Below are positions 27,997 through 39,553 of a DNA stretch of 64,000 nucleotides, piece by piece. The notes under the pieces are model-generated. The model was not told where the DNA came from, ran no database searches, and saw only the letters and a list, made by a program, of their open reading frames with translations. The DNA is from Adiantum capillus-veneris (Eukaryota; Streptophyta; Polypodiopsida; Polypodiales; Pteridaceae): contig CM043958.1 of NCBI GenBank assembly GCA_014529385.2, positions 90,853,025 to 90,917,024 of the forward strand. Reading direction: 5' to 3'. Every line of letters begins with the position of its first letter. The stretch's first letter is position 1. Position numbers and translations under genes: made by a program.

Positions 27997-29716
27997 GTAA
28001 CATTTAATGGCCTAAAATCTTATGTGTAGCGGAAATTAGCATGAACATAGTGAGCATTTCATTAGATTTGATTCCTAATGAGAATTACAAGAGTGCTTGG
28101 GTGGAGAGAGCAACAAAAAGCATAACACCTAGTTAGATAGCATCGACAATACTTTCAAAAGAGAGAGCAATTAAGCTATTGACAACAGTTGAGGACCGGA
28201 TTTGCATGGAGCCGGTCCCCCCTCCAAAAGGCTTTGTATTATGGTTTCTCCCATCAAGAGAGACATTGTACAATACAATTCTTTGTGTTCCTTCAAGACG
28301 AGCTAGTGCAATGAAGATGGAAGCTTCATACACCAAGCAAAACACTTAATCAAACACAACTTGAATTATCCCCGTTCTCAGACCCAAGACCTCACACACC
28401 TTCGAAGATGGTGAGAGCTAGCAGGGTATGAGAGTAGATTGAGAGGAAAAAGAAGTATCTTACGAGAAAGAAGTACATCTCCTCACATAATCACTCATAT
28501 TAGCATAGCTTAGCTTAGTAATTAGCTTGGTAGAGAAGATGAGCATGCATTGAAGCTTGGCTCTTGGTTGGATTTGCATCCACATGCCAAGAGAGTGTTG
28601 ATGTAGGCTTCTATCTCACAAGCTTGGAGTAGGTGATGAGCTCTCCATTAAAGCTTGGGAGGAGATAGAGTATTTTCCCTTCACACATGGTCAAGTGTGA
28701 GAGTGTGTGTGTCAATGCCAAGCAAAAATCAGCCCCCTCTCTCTCTTGGGCGAGCCCTAGCTGCTAAGTTAGTCTGGCTTTTGCCTCATTGGACCTTCCC
28801 AGGTCAAGCCAATAGGGATTAAGCAGCATAAGTGATAGCCTTCTGACATGTGTGCCCCTTTCCCCTTTTGTGAGAGCTTTAGATAATTAAATAATTAAAC
28901 TAAACTCTCATTGGACCCCTTTGCCTCCTGGCCAATAGGAATCAGGCAAGCCATGGGGCTCCTGAATGCTCATTGGACCCCTTGGGAGACTGCCCAATAG
29001 TCTTCTAGGACACTTAATTCTTATTGGTTTCTTTTATTAAATGTTTTTAAATTAATTAAACTAGATTTACTCTAGCCTAATTCTCATTGGTCCACTTCAA
29101 GGGTCTTCCAATAGGAATTGGGCATACCTTGTGGGCATCTGGCCTAGGGAGCTGACATGTGTCCCTCATTCCCTTTGTGTAAAGGGAGCCTGTGTGTGTG
29201 TGTGTGTGGCTTTCTCTCTCATCCCCTAGCTTTGGGGCTCGCCCCCTCCCATGTAGGGATGTAGAAAGACTTTTTGGGCACACACTAAGCATCCAATTTT
29301 CCCTAAGGTTGACCTTTGGACACAACCTTTGAATTTTGGAACCTTAGCATTTTGGAAGTCTTAATGGGCTGAACCTTAGGGTCTTTTTAGCCCGTTGTTT
29401 CACATGGCTCTTTTGCAGATGGCCCCCCCTTTGGATCCCTATTTTCCCTCCTTTGGATCCCTACTGTGGCCGGTCTGCTAACTTAACCAATATTCTAGCT
29501 TTTTCTCCCTTGGCACTTCCCCACATTAAATGATCAGTTTAATATGAGAAAATCATTTAGGAGAATTAGATATTGATTATTATGACATTACCTCTCTCTT
29601 GAAATCATAGTCGTCCTCGACTATGGTGTAGAGAAGATAAAGCATATGCATGAGTCCTTTTCTTAGCGGGTAGAGGATCCCTATGTTACCCTACGACATC
29701 ATTCCATAATGGATGA
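27997..29716. other. Foreign 1.7-kb segment inside Copia-2
   Basis: Lies between the RT C-terminus and the gag-protease ORF where integrase and RT should be. No ORF with recognisable domains. Includes four CATTGG...CCAATAG modules (28797-29114), a (GT)n at about 29189-29209 and LTR-like AT-rich ends. No clear target duplication or terminal repeat was found, so it may be a solo LTR whose ends I cannot fix, or filler DNA. Confidence 0.55.
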
Positions 29717-29734
29717 CTAGTCCATTTGGCGCTT

Positions 29735-30723
29735 GAGAGCCTGAGGCACATGAAGTGATGTCCCTGAGTCTATAATCCAGTCACTCAATGCATTTCCATC
29801 AGATGCTGTAAGAAGAGCTAAGTCCATTGTATTCTTCAAGAAGTAGATGTCTCCTGACACTAGACTGTCATCCTCTGCAACAGTGTTTGTTACATTAATT
29901 TCTTGAATCTTCACTGAGGACTTGTTCTTCTCACCATGGTCTTCAGCTTTCTCTTTGCCTTTTTCTGCTTTCCATTCTCTGCAGTCTCTTTTCATGTGAC
30001 CCTTCTTACCACAATGGTAGCATTCTATGTCACTCTTGCCTTTAGCACTGCGGGACTTGCTACGAGATCGATTCCTCTTTCCACCTTTGTCCTTTTCTTT
30101 GGTCCTTCCCCTGACAACTAAGGCTGTTCCTTTGCCTTTGTCCATTGTCTTTCTGTTGGTTTCTTCAGTAAGCAGACTACCTTCTACACTTGCTATGGTC
30201 AAACCATCTGGAGGTGCAGAATTACTCAAAGCTGTGCGAAAAGTGTCCCAACTTTCCGGCAATGTGATCAACAGGAACATAGCTCTAACAGGTTCATCAA
30301 ACTTGACACCTTGAGCTGACAACTGACTGTAGATGGTGTTGAATTCATTCAGATGATTGGACATAGGGGTCCCTTCTTTCATCTTCAAGTCAACAAGCTT
30401 CTTAAGCCAGTATACTTGTGAAGCTGCACTCTGCTTCTCATAATGATCACTCAGCTTTGTCCATGCTTGATAAGCCGATATCTCGTCTGCTACATTGACG
30501 TAAACGCTTTCTGCCAAAGTCAGCATAATGGTAGAAAGTGCCAATTCATCCATTTCGCTCCATTCATCTTCGTCCATATCTTTTGGTTTTATCCCCTTGA
30601 GCTTATAGGTTTTATCTGCTTCTTTTGTACCAACACGTGCCAAATCTGCTTCTTCCACAATGGGAAATTGGTTCCATCTAGCTTCTTGATATTGTAAAGA
30701 GCAGTGTCCTGTGATCCAGCCAT
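29735..30723 (-). pseudogene. Copia-2 gag and start of protease
   Basis: ATG at 30723 starts MAGSQDTALYNIKKLDG, the usual copia gag opening. A frameshift near 30610 moves to the long open frame ending at 29717. Then follow the UBN2-type gag core ('AYQAWTKLSDHYEKQ', 'LNEFNTIYSQL', 'LPESWDTFRTAL'), a basic linker, one CCHC zinc knuckle (CYHCGKKGHMKRDC) for RNA binding, and the protease active-site segment WIIDSGTSLHV with the intact D-S-G triad. The ORF runs into unrelated sequence right after the active site. The nearly intact gag suggests moderate age. Confidence 0.85.
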
Positions 30724-31753
30724 AACTACGCTTCACAGTAGTTTACTTTCCTGGGAAAAATTCGGCAGAGTTTCCCCTGTAAACTGTGCTCTGAACCAAT
30801 ATCAACCTGTCAAATGAACCAAGAAAGCTTCAGATTCTGCAAAAATTTCAGCAGAGTCTCCTTTGTAAAATGGCTATGGTGTACTTAAAAACAGACCAAA
30901 AAGAGCTCAAAAAACCACTGTCTCTCTAACACTGTAAGCTGTGGGTAAACCTGTCCTACACCTGTACTGTCTCTCACTGTCTTGTCACTGTCCTGTAAGC
31001 ATAGACTGCGACAATGCCTCAACGGCAGTAAAGCAAAGATGTAATCCCAACTGTCTAACTCACAGTCAATACATCCTAGCTGCCTATCTAAGGGTGCTCG
31101 AGGGATCGCTCCAAGACCTATATCACCGAAAGTATCTCAACATTCGAGAATCCCCCAGCTCAATAAAACCTCACTCGACCCTCAACAAAGGCTGCAGTAA
31201 ATCTGACAGTACATAGACTTCCCACAAAGTCATACATCCATAAATTTCCCACTGTATGCTGTAACCGCTGCGATGGTTGTTTGCTGTGTGACTCACAGTC
31301 AGCAAACCCTCAACAGACATACATCATCTCTTATAATACATCCTATTTGGAAGTACCTGCAATGTCAGGATGAAATCTGGAATATCAAGCAGCAAACACA
31401 AGCTACCTGATGAACTAGTGGATGTCGCCTACAGTCTGTGTGTAGGTGCGCCTGTGTTGTATGTGACACGCCTCCAAGAACTATGAGCCGTCCTTTGTTG
31501 TGTAGACAGCCACAAATCAGCACTCTGGAAGTGTAGATATACTTAGCACTTGCAGTCGTAGGCCGAAACCCCTAATTTGCAGAGTCGGATCTGCACCCGC
31601 TGAGACCACGTAGTCGAAAATGGCTTGCACAGAACTTTGTCGAAGCCGAACGGTGGCCGTGTCTTCGCCTGTCAAATCTCACTCCAATATGAGCAGGTGA
31701 CTCTAGCTTCCTGCAATGCTGCCCCGAGCCTCGATCTGAGCTCTGATACTAGT
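30724..31753 (-). other. Copia-2 leader with primer-binding site
   Basis: About 1 kb between the LTR and gag, long for copia. It is rich in CTGT/ACAG motifs. The primer site complement lies at 31740-31751 (minus strand TAGTATCAGAGC, one base from the initiator-Met consensus). No ORF is recognised. Confidence 0.7.
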
Positions 31754-31945
31754 TGAAGGAGTACGAGTGGAAGTGCGACGCGAGAGAGAGTGCGAGAAGA
31801 AGAGCATGACGATATGGTGAACTCGCTCTACTGTAATGTTTAGAGCATAGTGAGTTATTATTAGGTGTTAACAAAAGAATATGTGTACATACCTGGCAGC
31901 CTGCCCACTTACCTGGGCGACCACATTGGGCTTTATACCCCAACA
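31754..31945 (-). repeat. Copia-2 5' LTR
   Basis: 192 bp, TGTTGGGG to CTCCTTCA on the minus strand. Starts right next to the primer site. Confidence 0.88.
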
Positions 31946-31962
31946 CAGTCAAGTGTAAGCAT

Positions 31963-32605
31963 TGTTAGTTTTGGTGCGGTTTGCGCATATGTGTTAGTGA
32001 GACTAATCTCCAAATTTGAGTGCTTAAATTACTATTTTTTGATGTTTTGACCATACGAGAGTGTTCCTAAACCATACGACGATCGTTTTGGATAGTTTTA
32101 TTACAATTTTAAAGACCTTTTTCATGACGGATGGTGATTTTGATACCTTGTTGGATTGCGACTAGACTTAGTAGGATAGTGCCCTAGGTGTCTTAGAACT
32201 CCTTCTAAAGTTTCATAGCATTTCGCGTCCGTTTGAGTGCTAAGATGGCGTGATGACCTAGAGCGGTGAGAAAGGACATAGAAAGATTTTCCAATCATTG
32301 AGTGGTGGTTTTCTTATTGAGTTTGTGTGTTTGCTTATTAGGTACACTTATTGAGATTGACAACCTCAAAGAGTCTCCTGTTACCATATACATGTGGTAG
32401 TGATGTGTGTGAACACACTTAGGACCGTTGTGGCATTTTTTCCCTCTTTAGGAGTTTTTCCCCCCGTGCATTGTATATACACCCATCATTCTAGGGCTAT
32501 CTATCTTTCCATTGCACACTAAGTAACAGACTCTCTATTGTGTGCCTTGAGCTTCCTTTGTCTTCTCCAAGCTGTGTGCATTTCCCTACAACCCTAATTT
32601 CAACA
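31963..32605 (+). repeat. Probable LTR of a third copia element
   Basis: The right end is firm: ...TTTCAACA is followed two bases later by TGGTATCAGAGCA (32608-32620), the initiator-Met primer site. The left end is a guess at TGTTAG (31963). A TATATA motif lies near 32474. No second copy in the window lets me check the length. Confidence 0.45.
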
Positions 32606-32607
32606 AT

Positions 32608-32620
32608 TGGTATCAGAGCA
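32608..32620 (+). other. Copia primer-binding site (initiator-Met tRNA)
   Basis: TGGTATCAGAGCA, a perfect match to the usual copia primer site, two bases after an LTR end. Confidence 0.85.
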
Positions 32621-32958
32621 GGTTGCGTCCTCCTGGGCTTAGTTGCTAGCATCTCTAGAACACCCCTACTCATTTTATCAGATTTCAACAAGCTTTGCAA
32701 TCGTCAGCAAGTCGACAAAAAATTTGGATAAGCTTGTAGACTGAGTCCGCTTAAATTTTTGATTCGGGCTCATTTCGACCTCTGTTTCCACTAGAGCCAG
32801 GTTTGTACAAGCAATTTTGTCATTTCATGCAAATTTTTTGTCAATGCGAATTATTGCATAACAAGTCCCATACAGTGTACTGGGGGGGTATGCTTTATAG
32901 CACGTGTTAGTCTCACTGAGTTTATCCTCATTTCAGGCACCATGTGCAAGCATTTTCC

Positions 32959-33495
32959 ATGGCTGACAACAACACAGATGTGTTCAAGATGTTTGTTGGT
33001 GAGGAAAGATTGGATGGGGATAATTACCCTATGTGGGCTTACATGATACAACATGTTCTTGGGTCAAAGGGTGTCTAGAATATAGTGTAGGGCATTGATG
33101 TACGTTCTAGTTCTGAAGTGTAGGCGATGTTGAGGATGTTGCAGGTCTTGCTGCAACAATTGCTACTGTTAGAGTTGTTTTGCCTATGACAGAACAAGCT
33201 CGTTGGAATGTAAAGGATGCGCAGGATCATGCATTGATTGCATTGTCTATGAAGCGCACCATTACTCCTCTCATTCGTTCAACGAAATCTGCAAAACAAG
33301 CTTGGGATATTTTGGCTGGTCTTTGTGCAAGTCACAATGAGGCTAAAATTGCATTGCTGCGTAAAGAGCTGGAGTCAAAGACTATGCATGAGGAAGATGA
33401 TATGAACACTTTCCTTACTAGTATCAAGGATATCAATGAGCAACTTATTTCTGCAGGTAAAGTAATTTCGGATGCAAGCAAACAACTAGACTATT
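32959..33495 (+). pseudogene. Third copia: gag fragment
   Basis: ATG at 32959 opens MADNNTDVFKMFVGEE, then 'YPMWAYMIQHVL', the N-terminal copia gag pattern. Three in-frame stops follow (33070-33120). After a frame change, 33180-33495 encodes the UBN2-type core ('ALIALSMKRTITPLI', 'AWDILAGLCASHNEAKI', 'FLTSIKDINEQLISAG'). The sequence is cut at about 33496 by a Gypsy-A-like LTR fragment in the opposite orientation. No zinc knuckle, protease or pol follows. A dead remnant. Confidence 0.75.
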
Positions 33496-33496
33496 C

Positions 33497-33885
33497 TAGT
33501 AAGCTCAAAGGGGCAATGGTGTGTCACTCATCGTTCAATGCTTGCCGTCGTGAAGAATCCCATGCCGCTAAGAAGAAGGAGACACACACACACCCGTGAG
33601 CACACAATGGAGAAGAAGGCAGAGGTAGAGCAAGAGCACTTCTTTAGCAGGCATCTCAAGAATGAGGATTTTAGGTCAAGATGGACCTTTTATATGAATC
33701 TGACCCACTCACACATGGGCGTCCACTATGGCTGGTCATAGCAAAAATCATGTAAAAATGGGATAAGTGGTGCACCTCTCATCGATGATCACTACGCATC
33801 TATAGGACTGACAAGCCCGGTCCATGACTCAAATAAGTGATAACGCGTTCGTCAAACGCAATAGGGTGTCCATAAGTGGTTAACA
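33497..33885 (-). repeat. Old Gypsy-A-like LTR fragment
   Basis: Reverse complement runs TGTTAACC..., then an ACCGGGCTTGTCAG block, a GATGAGAGG block, a GGACGCCCATGTGTGA block, ATATAAAAG TATA box, and GAGTGACACACCATTGC, all in Gypsy-A LTR order at roughly two-thirds identity by eye. The inner ~70 bp of the LTR end are missing. No polypurine tract lies beyond 33885, so this is a truncated LTR, older than the other copies. Confidence 0.75.
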
Positions 33886-34310
33886 TAAAAATACGCCAAA
33901 TCATGTACACATTTTAAACAACCTAAGACGTAAAAGCATAAATGGGACAATCCAAAACATGTAAGCAAAAGTAAGGCACTTAATAGTTTGCAGAAAACTT
34001 AAGCTGAGAGAAGGATGTGTCAAGCTTCAATTGAGAATCTATATACACAGGTTTTACCTTGCTAGCAACTTGCCATCTTGAGTTTTCTTTTTGAAATCCA
34101 TGATTCTCCCCTTGCAATGGTGCACCTAAGAAGCCATATATCTCCTTGACCCCTTCAATATACCTCTTGAGTTTGGTTGTATTGTGAAGACCTGCATAAA
34201 TCATCGATAGTAATCCCCACTATCATCTTGCACATTGTTGCATATTAATGACTCAATAACACTCTTGGGTTGACAAGCATCTAAAGAAGCCATGAAAGAA
34301 ATGCAGCACA
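33886..34310. other. Short spacer, no feature seen
   Basis: AT-rich sequence with a 74-codon minus-strand ORF of no recognisable content. Confidence 0.4.
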
Positions 34311-34316
34311 CCCTGC

Positions 34317-35000
34317 TGTTATGAGTGCGTATAGAGATAGAAGAGAGCAAGAGGAGGCGCTCACAATGTACAAGAACTTGGACTTGATGATAAGCTTAAT
34401 ATTGATTACAAGACTTAATACTTTATTAAGAGAGGTAGATGCAAGACTTGGATTACATGACTTGAGTACAAGACAAGGCTTGATTGCAAGGACAAGACTT
34501 GAACATAAGAACTAGAAGAGGGATTTCCTCATAGGAGCCTCACAACTGGTGTTGGCAAGACTGAGGGGCTTGTGGCCCGAGACCCCTATTTATACTAGTG
34601 CTTGAGGAGGTTACTTGAGGAGGTTAGGACTTTTTAGGTTGTTCTTGAGAAGGTTAGAATCTTCTAGAACCTTCTTGATCCTTCTAGTGCTTCTAGAGCC
34701 TTCTGGATCCTTCTTCAACTTTCTAGAGCTTTCCAGAAACTTCTAGATTCTTTTGAAATCTTCTCCAAGCTTCTAAAAACTTCTTGATCCTTCTAGTTCT
34801 TCTAGAACCTTCTAGATCCTTCTTCAAATTTCTAAAGCTTTCCAGAATCTTCTCCATGCTTCTAGAAACTTCTAGAATCTCCTTGATACTTTTAGAACCT
34901 TCTAGAATATTCTAGATCCTTCTAGATTCTTCTAGAGCCTTCTAGCGATGATGTAGGTGATCATGCAGGTAGCACGACTGACTCTCAAGCATCCATGACA
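34317..35000 (-). repeat. Chromo-1 3' LTR
   Basis: 684 bp. More than half is a run of CTTCTAGAA-like units (about 34640-34950). Confidence 0.88.
34662..34912. promoter_or_regulatory. Array of heat-shock-element motifs in Chromo-1 3' LTR
   Basis: Perfect TTCnnGAAnnTTC motifs at 34662-34674, 34800-34812, 34860-34872 and 34900-34912, embedded in many partial TTC/GAA units. The trimeric inverted nGAAn array is the known binding site of heat-shock transcription factors. Function here is inferred from the motif only. Confidence 0.6.
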
Positions 35001-35043
35001 TTACCCCCTCCTCTATGACGAGTTCCATGAGGAGCAGTGGTGT

Positions 35044-36505
35044 TCCTTGACTGGGGCTTCCATGGATGTTGTTGATGGAACTCTTGGACTTTGAGAGATG
35101 CATGCTGAAGATTGTATGCTAGTTCCCAGGTTCATTCACTAACATCATAGCCTTTCCAATGCACCAAGTACTGTAACGTGCCATGCGAAACTCGAGAATC
35201 TAGGACTTTCTTGACCTCATATTTGTCATGTCCTTGAATCTCAACCGGAGGAGGTGGTTGTAGGGCTCTTCCTGGGATCTTAGATGTGTGACAAGGTTCT
35301 AGGATTGAGACATGAAAGACCGGATGGATTTTCATGGATGAGGGCAAACACAGTTGATAGGTGACTGGATTGACTTGACATATAATTTTAAACGGGCCAA
35401 GCCTTCGATAATCACGCTTTTGACAGGGATGAGATTAACGCAGATCACGCTGGAGGAGCCACACTTTATCCCCTTCTTTATATTTTGGATGCTGCATGCG
35501 ATGGAGATCTGCACTTTCCTTATACTTGGATTGAGCTTCTTTGATATGAATTGTAAGTTCTTTGTGAATTGCAGATAATTGTTGTGTAAGATGAATAGCA
35601 GCTGGATTCTTGACTTGATGGTGTTTGTGGATATCTTGTTTGGGATGTTGACCATAATTAGCAAAGAATGAAGTGTGACGGGTGGAGGCATGAAAACTGT
35701 TATTATAGGAGAATTCTGCTAGCGATAGGAGCTCGACCCAATTATCCTGGTGATAATTGATTGTACAATGGAGATATTGTTCCAAAACTTGATTTACTCT
35801 CTCTGTTTGTTCATCACTTTGTGGGTGATTGGCTGAAGAGAGGTTGCTTTGTACTCCGAGTAGCTTGAATAATCTTTTCCAAAAGCTAGAGATGAATTGT
35901 GGGCCTCGATCAGAAACTATGTCATCCGGTAATCCATGATAATGATAGATATGCTGTAGAAAGAGTTTGGCCGTACGTTCATTGGTGATGGTTTTAGCGG
36001 TTAATATGAAGTGTGCCATTTTTGTAAACTGATCCACGACTGCTAAAATGGAGTCAAATCCTTGTGACAAGGGTAGCTCTACAATGAAATCCATGGAGAT
36101 GGATGACCATGGTTTGCTTGGAATGGGCAAGGGATGGAGTAACCCATGAGGATGATGACGAGGGGCCTTTGATCTATTGCAAGTGTCACAAGTGCCTATA
36201 TACTCCTTGACAAGCTTCCACATTTGAGGCCACCAAAAGTCACGGGAGAGAAGCTCAATTGTCTTATTAACCCCAAAATGCCCTGCTGATGGAAGATCAT
36301 GCCATTGCTGAAGTACCTCCAAGCGTGTTGGTCCTGGCGGAATATAGAGAAGACCCTTATAGTAAATTAGTCCATCAATTTCTTGAAAGTCCTCATTAAC
36401 CTCTTGTCCTTGTAGTTGTTGTCTAATATTTTGAGCAAGTGGGTCTTTGGCAATTTGCGTCTTCACCTTAGAAAGAAAAGTAGAATATTCAGGAGCTTGG
36501 CTCAT
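35044..36505 (-). pseudogene. Chromo-1 integrase with chromodomain
   Basis: From 36505 down: the zinc-binding HHCC module (H in LPSAGHFG, then CDTCNRSK), then the catalytic core with D in SMDFIVELP, D in VSDRGPQF and E in DEQTERVNQ, so all three DDE residues are present. A frame change near 35435 leads to the GPF/Y module (YRRLGPFKI), then HPVFHVSILEP, then a chromodomain (YEVKKVLDSR, LQYLVHWKGYD) interrupted by TGA at 35132-35134 and continuing with TWELAYNLQ. The integrase inserts the cDNA. Chromodomains in this position are known to direct insertion to marked chromatin. The wording of the GPY-chromodomain junction resembles fungal and fish chromoviruses. Confidence 0.88.
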
Positions 36506-36521
36506 TGGTGTTTAGGTTAAG

Positions 36522-38156
36522 CTACTCAGGTTTCAAAATCACTGACTCTTGTTGATCAAATGTTGCGTCGCCTTCTCTAGGTGCAAGGTAGGATCTTCTT
36601 GATAAGGCATCTGGCTTACCTTGTTGACGACCAAGTCTATAAGAGATAAGAAAGTCAAACCTTGATAGGATACCACTCCACCTGGCTTGGCGACGATTCA
36701 AGACGTGGGATGCCATGAAGTATTCCAAATTCGTGTGATCTGTATAGATAGGGATCTTATGAGGAGCTCCTTCAAGTAGGTGACTCCAAGTGTCAAAGGA
36801 GTCGATGATTGCTAAGAGCTCTTTCTCATGGATTTCATAATTGATTTGTGCAGCTAAGAACTTGCGGGAATGAAAATCCACTGGATGTACTTGACCATTC
36901 TCTCCTACTTGGGATAGAATAGCGCCAAGGGCAAAATCTGAGATAAAAGGCTTTGTAGGATTTGTGTGAATTAGAATAGGTGCGGTCTCGAAAGCTTGCT
37001 TGAGAGTCTGAAATTCTTTCACGGCCTCTGAGTCCCAGACAAACTTATTATGGCATGTCAACCTTGTGAGTGCTGTAACCGCCTTGGAATATCCCTGTAT
37101 GAAGATACGATAAAAATTTACAAATCCGAGGAAACATTGAACATCTCTTACCGAGGTGGGTGTCTCCCAATCAAAGATGGTTTGAACCTTCTTTGGATCC
37201 ATGGAGATTCCCTTTTCAAAAATTACATAACCAAGAAATTCCACCTTAGATCGATGAAAAGAGCACTTCTCCAACTTTGCATATAACCCTAATGCATGAA
37301 GCTTTTCAAGCACTAATCGTACATGGTGCTCATGCTCTTCTTGATCCTTGGAAAATATTAAGATATCATCCAAATATATTACCACAAAATAATCCAAATA
37401 CTCTCGAAAGATATCGTTCATTAAATGTTGAAAAATAGCTGGGGCATTTGTGAGACCAAATGGCATGACGGTATATTCAAAGTGGCCATACCTTGTCCGA
37501 AAGGCTGTCTTCCATTCATCACCTTCTTTGATTCTGACTAGGTTGTAAGCACCACGAAGGTCTATTTTTGTAAATATTCTTGCCTTGCCAAGGCGCTAAA
37601 GACGCTATGGGATCAAGGGAAGGGGATAGCGATTCTTGACGGTGATCTTGTTCAGGCCCCTATAATCCATGCACATCCGGAGAGTTCCGTCCTTTTTTAC
37701 AAAGAGTATTGGAGATCTTGATGGGGACTTTGAATGCTGTATGAACCCCTTAGCAAGATTCTCATCAATATTTTTTCGTAATTCTACCAATTCATCTTGA
37801 GATAACTTGTATATTGGGCCAAAAGGGGGTTGGGTTCCCTCCTGAAGCTCTATAGCACAATCATAGGGTCGATGCTCCGATAAGAGGTCTACATTCTTCT
37901 TCTCAAAAAAATTATTGTAATCTTGATATTGACGTGGCAATGCCTCCATGATTTTTGTTGTCGACATGTCGGTTGGTGTTGCAAATATCAGGAAAGTTGG
38001 ATACTTTTTGGTTGCACCCATGAAGACCTTGGCTCCAAGATATATAGGCCTATTATGCCTTCCCTTCTTCTTTTGGACTTTTTGTGGTTCAATTCTCTGA
38101 GCCCTCCAATCGATGTTAGGATTATGTAATTCAAGCCACGGTAGCTGCAATAACAA
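36522..38156 (-). pseudogene. Chromo-1 reverse transcriptase and RNase H
   Basis: RT starts in the ORF 38156-37605 ('[17 protein letters not shown]', '[16 protein letters not shown]', '[19 protein letters not shown]'). Two stops near 37600 interrupt it, and the frame continues with IDLRGAYNL (first catalytic Asp) and MPFGLTNAPA. YLDDILIFS carries the other two catalytic Asp. RNase H follows with 'FVWDSEAVKEFQTLK', 'PVDFHSRK' and 'YTDHTNLEYF'. The ORF ends at 36522, 17 bases before the next ORF. The substrate is the element RNA. The [19 protein letters not shown] wording is of the fungal/vertebrate type rather than the usual plant Tekay or CRM type. Confidence 0.9.
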
Positions 38157-38640
38157 TTTGACTGCTTGGGCTTTGTATAATATTGAACGCTATTCTTGAA
38201 ACCTGCTCCTGCAATGTTACTTCTATGGGGCAATTTTCATACCTGACATCCCCTGAAGCGAGGGGATGACCATCAATGACTTCTATAGTTGCTGGATTAG
38301 ACTTCTCCACAAGTGGTAGGCCTTGTTCTTTTGAAAATTCTTTGTTCATGAAGCACGCAGTTGCGCTTGAATCTAGTAATGCTTCACAATCCATGTGCCT
38401 ACCCGGCATATGGATCTTGACTGGTAGCATAAAACTTGAAGTGGAATCAGCAAGAAGAAAGAGACCTTTTTTTGTTTGTCTTTTGTTCAACCGGTCGGTC
38501 TCTATTGGGGTTGGACGTCCATGTTTTTTGAACACGTTGAGGCCATTGCACCATGAACCTTCATCCTTTTGTTCCTTGGACACTGTTGAACTATGTGCCC
38601 CTGCTCTCCGCAATACATACATAAGCCATCAATGCGTCAC
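38131..38640 (-). pseudogene. Chromo-1 zinc knuckle and protease
   Basis: In one frame the minus strand encodes a CCHC knuckle, CMYCGEQGHIVQQC (38621-38580), then a frame change, then the retropepsin domain in 38622-38131. The active-site segment reads ALLDSSATACFM, where the family has D-S-G-A, so the catalytic-loop Gly is replaced by Ser and the protease is probably inactive. The C-terminal part overlaps the start of the RT ORF in a different frame. Confidence 0.8.
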
Positions 38641-38886
38641 CTTTGCTTCTCCTAGACTGAGAGAGGTTGAAACCGTGATGAATCAATTTGCATGGGCTGA
38701 ATGCTTGATTCATGGCCCTGTTGAGGTGTGTAGCCATTATGTGTCACTTTTGTTTGGGATCACAATGGTGCCCCAAGACGCCTCTCTTGTCTCCTCTCAA
38801 ATAGTCGATTATCACATTCTATTGCTTGAGAAATGAACTGGCTTAGTATGTGAACCTTTGGCATAGTCAATAAAAGATCTTTTACA

Positions 38887-39513
38887 TCATCCTTTAATCC
38901 CCACCAAAATTGGATAAATGAAATATTCCTCATGCCAAGTCAGATCACAAGTGAGCTGTTGAAATTCGGATGCATAGACGGATGCAGGTCTTGATCCTTG
39001 GCGGAGATCTCTTAGTTTGGTTTCAACAACCCTTGCTCTATCAGTATCCCCAAAGGTTGCGGAGAACTCCCGCACAAAAGCTTCAAAGTCATGAAGGAGA
39101 GGAGATTCTTTTTCAAGTAAGGGAGCAAACCAAGAGAGAGTCGTACCCGAGAGGAGGGTCCCAATAAGGCCCACTTGAGAGGCATCATCTGGATAACGCT
39201 CTCATTGCATTTGAATGAAGAGACACACTTGTTGGAGAAAACCTCTAAACTTTGATCTAGTCCCATCAAATTTCATAGGCATGCTGACCTTCGGCTCCTT
39301 CTTATGTTGTTGAGAATAGCTAGATCTTGAAGCTTGTGCTTGATGTGTGCTTGTCTCTTGAATCTCTTGAATTTGAAGTTGAAGATCTTGCAATGCCGGT
39401 CCCAAGATTAGGGGTTGCCCTACTTGAAGTTGAGCGTTACTCTCACAAAGTTCTTGTAACTGAGCTTGGATTCTTTGCAATGCGTTGATGACACCTTCCA
39501 TTGCCGGCTCCAT
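38887..39513 (-). pseudogene. Chromo-1 gag
   Basis: 39513-39202 starts with ATG and encodes a Gln-rich coiled-coil N-terminus ('QRIQAQLQELCESNAQLQ') followed by 'SMPMKFDGTRSKFRGFLQQ', the usual gypsy gag core start. A frame change leads to 39174-38887 with the retrotransposon gag core ('TTLSWFAPLLEKESPLL', 'DFEAFVREFSATFGD', 'VYASEFQQL'). The region 38886-38640 is degraded before the zinc knuckle. Confidence 0.85.
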
Positions 39514-39553
39514 AATGGCTTGAGAAGATTAAGAGATGGTAGTCTTGCCAAAC

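Larger units (their letters stand above)
26785..31950 (-). mobile_element. Copia-2: small-LTR copia element with replaced middle (minus)
   Basis: LTRs of 185 and 192 bp (26790-26974, 31754-31945) begin TGTTGGGGTATAA and end CTCCTTCA on the minus strand. The flanks CAATC (26785-26789) and CAGTC (31946-31950) are a one-mismatch 5-bp target duplication. The primer site complement GCTCTGATACTA (31740-31751) matches the initiator-Met type with one change, and the polypurine tract complement ACCTCCCACTT is at 26975-26985. The interior keeps gag plus the protease start at one end and RT C-terminus plus RNase H at the other, but integrase and most of RT are replaced by ~1.7 kb of unrelated sequence. 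Confidence 0.88.
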
